DNA of 64,000 nucleotides from Legionella qingyii (GTDB lineage: Bacteria > Pseudomonadota > Gammaproteobacteria > Legionellales > Legionellaceae), in NCBI RefSeq assembly GCF_003184185.1, contig NZ_QHJG01000010.1, forward strand, positions 62,001-126,000, given 5' to 3'. The notes beneath the pieces were generated by a model. It made no database searches, was not told the DNA's origin, and was given only the letters and a program-made list of their open reading frames with translations. The position numbers were made by a program, and so were the translations under genes. Within the stretch, counting starts at the first letter, position 1. Each line of letters starts with the position of its first letter. This document shows, in pieces, positions 29,182 through 39,726 of the stretch.

Positions 29182-29214
29182 AAAAGCGCCCTTAAAAAAA
29201 TAGAGGGCTTATCC

Positions 29215-30381
29215 ATGAGCATATGCATTTTAAAAGGGATAAACAGCGAATCCATTGATGAAATAAGTTATCCGATCATCAAGGGATGTTATCAAGAGTT
29301 AATTGACGCTTTAGTCAAAAAAGGTTTTTCACTCGAAAGCATCAAAATTTATTTTGATGACGAGCAGCGACAAATTCATTTTGACTACTATCCAGATGAA
29401 ATGGAGGTTCTAATCACATATACGGATTTTGATGAAAAACTACAACTTAATCTAACCCAAAAACCTTTTGCATCGAGTTGGGATGGTAATCGCTACCGTC
29501 TTTGGCATAATAAATCGGCGGATGAATATGTATCTGAAATTAAATCGTTATGCCAGTTGTCCGTTGATTTGGCCCACCAAACAAATTATTCTCATTCCAA
29601 CTGGAGTTTTTCACAAGCTTCACACTCTTATTTCTCAGTACCACAAAGAAAAGAAGCATTGAAAAAATCCTTTGAAGAGTTAAAAAGTAAAAAAACACTC
29701 CCGAAAGGAATCTACTTAGGTGAAATTCATCATCACAAATTTCCAAAAATATTTCTTGTTGAAAATCTGGAATACTTTAAAAAATTAGGAATAAAAACCT
29801 TATTTTTTGAATTTCTTTTTTATGATCGTCATCAAACATTACTGGATACATATTTTAATAGCTCTAGCGAAGATCTTCCTCCCGAGCTAGCTGCCTATCT
29901 ATATTTCAAAGATGTAGCAAGTGGATGCGGGTTTTCCGGTTACACTAATATAGTCAAAGCAGCCAAAAAAGTTGGAATTCGTGTAGTAGCCCTAGACTCT
30001 TATCCAGCAATTTTATCCTGTATTAAAAGTTTTCAAATTAAACACTTGGATGGAGATGATCATTTCAGAATTCATAGTTTCAATGGCAATGCAGCGAAAA
30101 TTATTGAAAAAGAAAATAATGAGGAACCCTATCTGGCGTTTTTAGGCTTTGATCACAGTTACGTTAGTGGAAATTCTCGTTATAAAAACATTAAAAGTGT
30201 TGCGGAATTGTTACCCAATACATGTTCGGTATTTCTTACAGATGGTCAAATAGCTTATAAAAATTTTTATGCACCTTTTTTTAGTAATGATAAACCATTG
30301 GTATTTAATTACAGTCGACTTGATGAGGCAGGAGCCGATATTATTGAGTCGAGTTGGAATATTCCGGATTGTAAATTATAA
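29215..30381 (+). CDS. ChaN/TIKI-fold protein, possible effector or metalloprotein
   Basis: The protein is 388 residues with no signal peptide. Residues about 165-390 resemble the EreA/ChaN/TIKI superfamily: YLGEIHHHKFPKIFLVENL (E170, H172-H174), an alternating strand-helix pattern (KTLFFEFL, GIRVVALDSYP with D261) and the late AFLGFDHSYVSG (H314). The G-E-x-H...G-x-x-H pair is the superfamily's metal or haem site. The first 130 residues form a separate region of unknown nature. Relatives include haem-binding lipoproteins, erythromycin esterase and a domain of Pasteurella toxin, so the substrate cannot be inferred. An AGAGGG ribosome site precedes the start. It is monocistronic. Confidence 0.65.
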   Translation: MSICILKGINSESIDEISYPIIKGCYQELIDALVKKGFSLESIKIYFDDEQRQIHFDYYPDEMEVLITYTDFDEKLQLNLTQKPFASSWDGNRYRLWHNKSADEYVSEIKSLCQLSVDLAHQTNYSHSNWSFSQASHSYFSVPQRKEALKKSFEELKSKKTLPKGIYLGEIHHHKFPKIFLVENLEYFKKLGIKTLFFEFLFYDRHQTLLDTYFNSSSEDLPPELAAYLYFKDVASGCGFSGYTNIVKAAKKVGIRVVALDSYPAILSCIKSFQIKHLDGDDHFRIHSFNGNAAKIIEKENNEEPYLAFLGFDHSYVSGNSRYKNIKSVAELLPNTCSVFLTDGQIAYKNFYAPFFSNDKPLVFNYSRLDEAGADIIESSWNIPDCKL

Positions 30382-30440
30382 GAGAAAAGATATATGGAGT
30401 CGAAGGAACACTTAATACTGAAACTTGATTTGTGGGCGTC

Positions 30441-30476
30441 TAGCCTGGAGAAGCATAGCGACAATCATGCAGGCTA
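30441..30476. repeat. REP-like palindrome overlapping the rarA stop
   Basis: TAGCCTG (30441-30447) pairs with CAGGCTA (30470-30476), with an AAGCATAGCG internal spacer typical of the family. The right arm includes the rarA stop codon. It lies between convergent genes. Confidence 0.65.
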
Positions 30477-31775
30477 CGATCCTCGCTTTTTCTCATCGAG
30501 TGATTTTAGAAATGCCAGCTTCTCTGCAATTTTAATTTCTAATCCACGAGGAACTGGTTTATACCAGCCAGGTTCTTGCATATCATCCGGTAAATAATGT
30601 TCTCCAGCAGCGTAAGCATGTGGTTCATCATGAGCATAGCGATACGCTTTTCCATGTCCTAGTTTTTTCATTAAACGAGTAGGAGCGTTGCGCAAATGAA
30701 CAGGCACTTCTCGAGATTTATCTCGTTTTACAAAGTCCATCGCTTGATTAAAAGCAACATATGCTGCGTTACTTTTTGCAGCAATTGACAAATAAATAAC
30801 CGCCTCCCCTAGAGCAAGTTCTCCCTCCGGAGAGCCTAGCCTTTCATAAGTTATTGCAGCATCGTTTGCAATTTGGACAGCTCGTGGATCAGCTAAACCA
30901 ATATCTTCCCATGCCATCCTAACAATTCGCCGTGCCAAATAACGTGGATCCACCCCTCCATCCAACATACGGCATAACCAATATAATGATGCATCAGGAT
31001 TAGAGCCACGTACAGATTTGTGTAATGCAGAAATTTGATCGTAAAAATTATCACCACTTTTATCAAAACGTCTGACCTGCTCTGCCAATGAATTCATAAC
31101 AAATTCTTTAGTCACTTGTTTATTATTCATTGCAGTACATGCCGTGTGTAATTGTTCCAGACTATTTAATAATCGTCTTGCATCACCATCAGCAAATCCG
31201 ATAAGCATTTCTATCGCATCGTCATCAAATTGAATATGGGACAAAACAGTCTGATTCGCCTTTTGAAATAATCGTTTTAACTCTTCATCTGTCAAGGATT
31301 TTAAAACATAAACTTGGGCACGTGATAATAAAGCTGAGTTTACTTCGAAAGAAGGATTTTCTGTAGTAGCGCCTATGAAGGTTACTAAACCAGATTCCGT
31401 ATAGGGCAATAATGCATCTTGTTGAGCTTTGTTAAAACGATGAATTTCATCAATAAACAATATGGTATGTTTACCTAAGTTTAGATTTTCCTGTGCTTTT
31501 TCAATTGCTGCGCGAATGTCCTTAACCCCTGAAAATACAGCAGAAAGTGCTATCCATTCGCAATCAAAAGCTTCTGCAGTAATTCGAGCAATTGTTGTCT
31601 TGCCAACACCTGGTGGTCCCCATAAAATCATCGAATGAAGTTTTTTAGCTGCAAAACTGAGCCGTAAAGACTTCCCTTCTCCCAATAAATGGCTCTGACC
31701 AATCACTTCATCCAGGCTTCGGGGTCTTAGAAGCTCCGCTAGCGGTGGCGTAGGCATTGTCTCAAACAAACTCAT
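30474..31775 (-). CDS. rarA: Replication-associated recombination protein RarA (MgsA)
   Basis: This 433-residue AAA+ ATPase is related to clamp loaders. The N-terminus PLAELLRPRSLDEVIGQSHL is typical. Walker A is GPPGVGKTTIAR (about 53-64), Walker B is ILFIDEIHRF and sensor GATTENPSFEVN follows. The C-terminal tetramerisation domain has AARRIVRMAWEDIGLADPRA-like sequence (RRIVRMAWEDIG). It acts at stalled forks and gaps. It overlaps lolA by 4 bp in the ftsK-lolA-rarA operon, an order widely conserved in gammaproteobacteria. Confidence 0.96.
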   Translation of the reverse strand: MSLFETMPTPPLAELLRPRSLDEVIGQSHLLGEGKSLRLSFAAKKLHSMILWGPPGVGKTTIARITAEAFDCEWIALSAVFSGVKDIRAAIEKAQENLNLGKHTILFIDEIHRFNKAQQDALLPYTESGLVTFIGATTENPSFEVNSALLSRAQVYVLKSLTDEELKRLFQKANQTVLSHIQFDDDAIEMLIGFADGDARRLLNSLEQLHTACTAMNNKQVTKEFVMNSLAEQVRRFDKSGDNFYDQISALHKSVRGSNPDASLYWLCRMLDGGVDPRYLARRIVRMAWEDIGLADPRAVQIANDAAITYERLGSPEGELALGEAVIYLSIAAKSNAAYVAFNQAMDFVKRDKSREVPVHLRNAPTRLMKKLGHGKAYRYAHDEPHAYAAGEHYLPDDMQEPGWYKPVPRGLEIKIAEKLAFLKSLDEKKRGS

Positions 31776-32380
31776 TGCTGTACCACATCAACCCCTTTTG
31801 GCGTTTTGAACTGAAACAAACCAGTAGCCAATTTAGGGTTTAATTTAATTTGTGATAATTGAACCGTAGTCACTTGGCCTAATTGATCGTATAACTCCAA
31901 TCCCGTTAGGCTATTTTGCCGAAACACTAATTTTATTCGTTGGAAATTCGCTTTAGGTGATTTTGATTTTAAATCAAAAACAATTTCATTACCCATATTA
32001 CTCTGAGTTACAGTAAAATCTCGGGTAACAGTATTGTCATAGCCGCTTAAGAATAAAGCAGCGGTTCCCCCTAAACCTTTTTTTTGTGTTTTAACAGTGA
32101 CTTGCTCTAAGTCCTTGTCATAAACCCAAATTTTTTGTCCATCTGCTACCATTAATTGCGCCATTGGCTGCAAAGTTTGCCAACGAAATCGACCAGGTCT
32201 TTGTAATGCCATAGTTCCTGATGAACGAGACACTACTCTATGTTTTGCTTTTACAGATTGCTTAAAAACAGCCGTCATTGAACGTATGCTGTTTAATTTG
32301 TTCTGTAGCAACACATCAGGAGTTTCACAAAACCCTACGGTAGAAACACTTAAGAGCAATGCTATTAATATTTTTTTCAT
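31772..32380 (-). CDS. lolA: Outer-membrane lipoprotein carrier LolA
   Basis: This 202-residue periplasmic chaperone ferries lipoproteins from LolCDE to the outer membrane. A cleavable signal peptide, MKKILIALLLSVSTVGFCE, is followed by the half-barrel fold with AVFKQSVKAKHRVVSRSSGT, the RPGRFRWQ motif and VWVYDKDLEQVT-like sequence (IWVYDKDLEQVT). It is 2 bp from ftsK and overlaps rarA. The length is typical. Confidence 0.95.
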   Translation of the reverse strand: MKKILIALLLSVSTVGFCETPDVLLQNKLNSIRSMTAVFKQSVKAKHRVVSRSSGTMALQRPGRFRWQTLQPMAQLMVADGQKIWVYDKDLEQVTVKTQKKGLGGTAALFLSGYDNTVTRDFTVTQSNMGNEIVFDLKSKSPKANFQRIKLVFRQNSLTGLELYDQLGQVTTVQLSQIKLNPKLATGLFQFKTPKGVDVVQQ

Positions 32381-32382
32381 AA

Positions 32383-35823
<3,441 letters not shown>

Positions 35824-35902
35824 GGTCTGATTAAAATTTGGTGCAGTGAAGTTAGCGCTTAAAATATAACCCTGCTTCACTGCTACTGAATTAGAACATC
35901 AC

Positions 35903-36544
35903 TCATAATACCTTTGATGCTTTGTTTTGATTAAGCATTTTCAATATAATATCTTTCCCCATAGCCTCTACCATCTTCATAAATAATGGGGGTTTATTTG
36001 CTTGCAAGCGATGCAAATCGGAATAACTCCAGTATAAATAATCCACAGGCTCTCGTGCGTATATGGTAGTACTGGCCTTTCCATCTCTAAAATAACTCAT
36101 CTCCCCAATAAAATGATATGGACCTACCTCAATAATCGCTTCATCTACCTCAATATAAACCAATCCTTTTGTAATCAACATTAAATTTTCTACAGGTTCT
36201 CCCTTGATTAATATTTTCTTATTTCTGGAAGTACCTCGTTCACTTAATTTAATCAGGCGAATAAAATCACTGGTTTGCATACTTACAAAAAACAAATCTT
36301 TTACTTGTTGTAAATCATAAGGCAAATCTTGAGGCATCAAATCTCTTAACAAAATACCTATCTGTACAAAATTAATAATTAATGATGCAATAGCCCAATA
36401 TGCAACCGGGGGCACATCAGCTAATGCTCCATAAAGCAAAAATGATAAATCAGATAATATGAAGATGGTGCGGATAAAGAGTACTTTTCTGAAACAAAGG
36501 CTGAGAAGCATTAAAATGTTACCCAAACTATACAGATGATCCAA
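35903..36544 (-). CDS. Popeye-like membrane protein with cNMP-binding fold
   Basis: The 213 residues have three membrane helices (about 6-21, 24-42, 46-67) followed by a cyclic-nucleotide-binding beta barrel (about 85-205). This is the architecture of Popeye (POPDC) proteins and their bacterial relatives. The phosphate-cassette region reads FIGEMSYFRDGKASTTIYA; the usual Arg before Ala-Ser/Thr is Lys (K156), so binding of cAMP or cGMP by the classical contact is doubtful. It is monocistronic, convergent with trxB and divergent from aat. It could act as a membrane second-messenger receptor, which is inference. The window also encodes an adenylate cyclase. Confidence 0.7.
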   Translation of the reverse strand: MDHLYSLGNILMLLSLCFRKVLFIRTIFILSDLSFLLYGALADVPPVAYWAIASLIINFVQIGILLRDLMPQDLPYDLQQVKDLFFVSMQTSDFIRLIKLSERGTSRNKKILIKGEPVENLMLITKGLVYIEVDEAIIEVGPYHFIGEMSYFRDGKASTTIYAREPVDYLYWSYSDLHRLQANKPPLFMKMVEAMGKDIILKMLNQNKASKVL

Positions 36545-36631
36545 TTGCTTCCTCCAATTCTCGCTTATAATAAGTGTAGAATAAAAAATGATTTATAAGA
36601 GAAAAATTCCTGATAAATTGAGGAGTTCAAG

Positions 36632-37300
36632 TTGAATTATAATGAAATCCACTTCTTTCCAAATCCAGAAACAAGTGATGACCAAGGTTTATTATTCATT
36701 GGGGGTGATTTATCCCCTCAACGCATTCTTCAAGCTTACAGACAAGGAATCTTTCCCTGGTATGAACCAGGAACACCAATTCTCTGGTGGTCGCCAAATC
36801 CAAGACTCATATTGATTCCTAATGAATTTAAATTGTCTCGCAGTTTGCAAAAATCATTAAAGAAAGCCTTCAGATTCACGATAGATACCGCTTTTAAACA
36901 GGTAATTACAGCATGTGCTACGAGTGTTAATCGAATCAATAATACCTGGATAACTAAAGAGATGATCGCAGCCTATACTCAATTACACACTATGGGTTAT
37001 GCTCATTCCTTTGAAATATGGTACGAAAACGAACTTGTCGGAGGCTTATATGGACTCAGTTTAGGTCATGCCTTTTTTGGTGAATCTATGTTCCATAAAA
37101 TGACAGATGCTTCGAAAATTGCCTTCTACTACTTATGCAGAACGATGAGTGAATGGAACTATGATTTTATTGATTGCCAAATTCCGACCAATCATTTACA
37201 AAGTTTAGGTGCCAAAATTATTGATCGAAGAGAATTTCTTCACATGCTCTATCAGTCTTTAGAGCATCCTACAAAAAAAGGTTCATGGCGCGTCAATTAA
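36632..37300 (+). CDS. aat: Leucyl/phenylalanyl-tRNA--protein transferase Aat
   Basis: The 222 residues attach Leu or Phe to N-terminal Lys/Arg of substrates for ClpS/ClpAP degradation (N-end rule). Motifs: GLLFIGGDLSPQRILQAYRQ, GIFPWYEPGTPILWWSPNPR, YAHSFEIWYENELVGGLYG and FFGESMFH. The start is TTG at 36632, supported by GAGGAG 7 bases upstream and by the absence of an in-frame ATG before the conserved HFFPNP. The length is close to that of the E. coli enzyme. Confidence 0.95.
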   Translation: MNYNEIHFFPNPETSDDQGLLFIGGDLSPQRILQAYRQGIFPWYEPGTPILWWSPNPRLILIPNEFKLSRSLQKSLKKAFRFTIDTAFKQVITACATSVNRINNTWITKEMIAAYTQLHTMGYAHSFEIWYENELVGGLYGLSLGHAFFGESMFHKMTDASKIAFYYLCRTMSEWNYDFIDCQIPTNHLQSLGAKIIDRREFLHMLYQSLEHPTKKGSWRVN

Positions 37301-37423
37301 GATTTCAAATAGCAACAATCGTGTACTATTATTATACCATATAGGCAATTAATTACCATTTTGTCTCGTTATAGCGTTAGTAATTGATAATTAATTTTAT
37401 TAAGGAACTCGGAGTATTGCCCT

Positions 37424-37966
37424 ATGGAGTCAAAACAAAATAATGAACCAGGGCCTAAAGTGCCTGTTATTTTTCGACCACTTAGCTGTAACCAATTACA
37501 TGATATTTTGGAACACAATGGTGCGACAAAGAATGAAACAAAGTCTGTCTTTTTAATAAGGGACAACTCAGGAGGGTTTATAACTGTTTCATATTACTCT
37601 CTAGAACATGAAATGGTAAAGAATCTTCGATTTGGGTTAACAAGTGATGGATGGAAAACAGTACCTAAACCTCCTAAAGAGCCTTCATTTACAGATACAC
37701 TTGAGGTAAAAACAAAATATATCATTGAAAAAGCAAAATTTGATGAAGAAATGCAGAGCTTTATTAATACCGCAAAAGTATTATTTGAACAAAATGTTAG
37801 GCCTGAGCAGATTAAAGCACTCAGTTATGAATTACAAAAAAACGAGTTTAATATGCACGGTCTTATTAGGCCCAATCGTGAACAAGCCAGCAAAGAAAGA
37901 CACTATATTGATTACGTTAAGGATGCATTCTTAATTGAAAATCCTCTTAACTTAGCAATAAAGTAG
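37424..37966 (+). CDS. SH2-domain protein, candidate Dot/Icm effector
   Basis: The 180 residues have no signal peptide. Residues about 14-90 look like an SH2 fold: helix A (LSCNQLHDILEHNG), strand B with the invariant phosphotyrosine arginine R46 in SVFLIRDNSGG, then strands GFITVSYY and NLRFGLTSDGWKTV. The usual strand-D histidine is asparagine (VKN). A helical C-terminal half (100-160) is extra. Phosphotyrosine signalling modules of this kind are otherwise eukaryotic; Legionella is known to encode many SH2 effectors with a simplified, tight-binding site. Secretion and ligand are inference. It is monocistronic between aat and infA. Confidence 0.68.
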   Translation: MESKQNNEPGPKVPVIFRPLSCNQLHDILEHNGATKNETKSVFLIRDNSGGFITVSYYSLEHEMVKNLRFGLTSDGWKTVPKPPKEPSFTDTLEVKTKYIIEKAKFDEEMQSFINTAKVLFEQNVRPEQIKALSYELQKNEFNMHGLIRPNREQASKERHYIDYVKDAFLIENPLNLAIK

Positions 37967-38155
37967 ACTGGCACAAATTATCTTTGAGTTTGGCACTCCT
38001 CAGAGTTGGGCACAAAAGCCAATAATAGAGCGATAAATAGTTAAATTTTGCTGGGCTTTGATTGCCATTTTCTTTATTTTAGTGCAGTATACACGCTGTA
38101 AGTATATAATCACACATAATAAACTTTATAAATTTGGTACATCACTGAGAGACCT

Positions 38156-38377
38156 ATGGCAAAAGAAGATCATATAGAAATGGCTGGTACGGTTATTGAT
38201 ACCTTACCCAACACCATGTTTCGTGTTGAATTAGAAAATGGACATGTTATCACTGCTCACATTTCTGGTCGTATGCGTAAGAATTACATTAGAATTTTGA
38301 CTGGCGATAAAGTTAAGGTCGAATTAACACCTTATGACTTAACTAAAGGCCGCATTATATTCCGCGATAAAAACTAA
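38156..38377 (+). CDS. infA: Translation initiation factor IF-1
   Basis: This 73-residue OB-fold protein binds the ribosomal A site during initiation. The sequence [39 protein letters not shown] and [18 protein letters not shown] is diagnostic. It is monocistronic with its own terminator. Confidence 0.98.
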   Translation: MAKEDHIEMAGTVIDTLPNTMFRVELENGHVITAHISGRMRKNYIRILTGDKVKVELTPYDLTKGRIIFRDKN

Positions 38378-38415
38378 GTAACAACTTATTTAAAAAATCC
38401 CTTCTTTAACAGTAG

Positions 38416-38452
38416 CCTGAGATACGGCAAAACGTAACTCGGGTTTTACTTT
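38416..38452 (+). terminator. Intrinsic terminator of infA
   Basis: CCTGAGATACG (38416-38426) pairs with CGTAACTCGGG (38433-38443) over 11 bp with one mismatch and one wobble, followed by TTTTACTTT. It lies about 40 bp after the infA stop. Confidence 0.75.
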
Positions 38453-38480
38453 TATAGTGATTCCTAAAATTATCGCACTA

Positions 38481-38516
38481 TAGCCTGGGTCATGGCTTGC
38501 GCCTTAACCCAGGCTA
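38481..38516. repeat. REP-like palindrome
   Basis: TAGCCTGGGT (38481-38490) and ACCCAGGCTA (38507-38516) are perfect 10 bp inverted arms, the clearest copy of the family. It lies 14 bp after the fadA stop, between convergent genes. Confidence 0.8.
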
Positions 38517-38529
38517 CAGAAATTAGAAA

Positions 38530-39714
38530 CTATAAAGCTTCAAATATTGCAGCAGCGCCCATGCCTGTACCTATACACATGGTTACCATACCATATCGCC
38601 CTTTAGTTCTTCTTAATCCATGCAATAAAGTAGCTGTTCTTATTGCACCTGTAGCACCTAAAGGATGGCCTAAAGCAATTGCTCCTCCTAAAGGATTCAC
38701 CTTGGTTCGAGGAAGATCAAGCTCTTTGATTACCGCCAAAGCTTGAGCGGCAAACGCCTCATTAAGTTCTATCCAATCCAGTTGCTCTAAAGTAATACCT
38801 GCTCGCTTTAAAGCAATAGGAATTGCCTCGATAGGACCAATTCCCATAATTTCAGGAGGGACACCAGCTACAGCATAACTTAGTAATCGCCCAATTGGTT
38901 TTAAATCATATTGATGTAAGGCCTGTTCACTGGCTAAAAGAGCAATACCAGCACCATCACTGGTCTGTGAACTGTTTCCTGCCGTTACTGTTCCTTTTGT
39001 TGCAAAAACGGGTTTTAATTTAGAAATAACATCATATGAAGTATCAGCTCTCGGTCCTTCATCATCATTCACCCATTGATTTTTTATTATTGCTGTATCA
39101 GTTCCTAAATCAGCCTGTCGTATGGTAATTTCTACCGGACTGATTTCAGCTTTAAAGTCACCACGTTGCTGTGCTGCTACCGCTTTTTTATGGCTTTCAG
39201 CAGCAAATTCATCTTGCTGCTCTCGAGAAATTTGCCAGCGCTTTGCAACATTCTCAGCTGTAATGCCCATCCCATATGCAATTGCAACATCTTCATTATT
39301 GAAGATAACAGGATTTGCTGTGTATTTATTTCCGCCTAAAGGTACCATAGACATGCTTTCAACACCGCCCGCAAGAGCCAAATGCATATCACCACTGCGT
39401 ATAGACCCTGCAGCGGTAGCAATACTTTGTACTCCAGATGAACAAAAGCGATTGATTGTCATTGCAGGAATAGACTGAGGTAGATCAGCAAGTAATGATG
39501 CAATACGTGCCACATTCATACCTTGCTCAGCCTCAGGCATAGCACATCCTATTACAATATCCCCTATTTGTTGATGATCCACTGATGGATTGCGCTTCAT
39601 TAAATCTCTGATCACATGAGCCAATAAATCATCTGGTAATGTATTTTTAAATACACCACGTGGTGCTTTACCTACTGGAGTACGTAATGCGTCAACTATA
39701 TATACATTAGTCAT
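38530..39714 (-). CDS. fadA: Acetyl-CoA C-acyltransferase (3-ketoacyl-CoA thiolase)
   Basis: This 394-residue thiolase performs the last step of beta-oxidation, releasing acetyl-CoA. The nucleophile is C91 in INRFCSSGVQS. The active-site histidine lies in GGAIALGHPLGATGA (about 343-357) and the second cysteine in TMCIGTGMGAA near the C-terminus. The NEAFAAQ segment is present. It is 12 bp downstream of the dehydrogenase/hydratase gene, and both form one operon. Broad-range acetyl-CoA acetyltransferase activity is an alternative, but the partner gene favours beta-oxidation. Confidence 0.9.
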   Translation of the reverse strand: MTNVYIVDALRTPVGKAPRGVFKNTLPDDLLAHVIRDLMKRNPSVDHQQIGDIVIGCAMPEAEQGMNVARIASLLADLPQSIPAMTINRFCSSGVQSIATAAGSIRSGDMHLALAGGVESMSMVPLGGNKYTANPVIFNNEDVAIAYGMGITAENVAKRWQISREQQDEFAAESHKKAVAAQQRGDFKAEISPVEITIRQADLGTDTAIIKNQWVNDDEGPRADTSYDVISKLKPVFATKGTVTAGNSSQTSDGAGIALLASEQALHQYDLKPIGRLLSYAVAGVPPEIMGIGPIEAIPIALKRAGITLEQLDWIELNEAFAAQALAVIKELDLPRTKVNPLGGAIALGHPLGATGAIRTATLLHGLRRTKGRYGMVTMCIGTGMGAAAIFEAL

Positions 39715-39726
39715 TTCAAATCTCCC

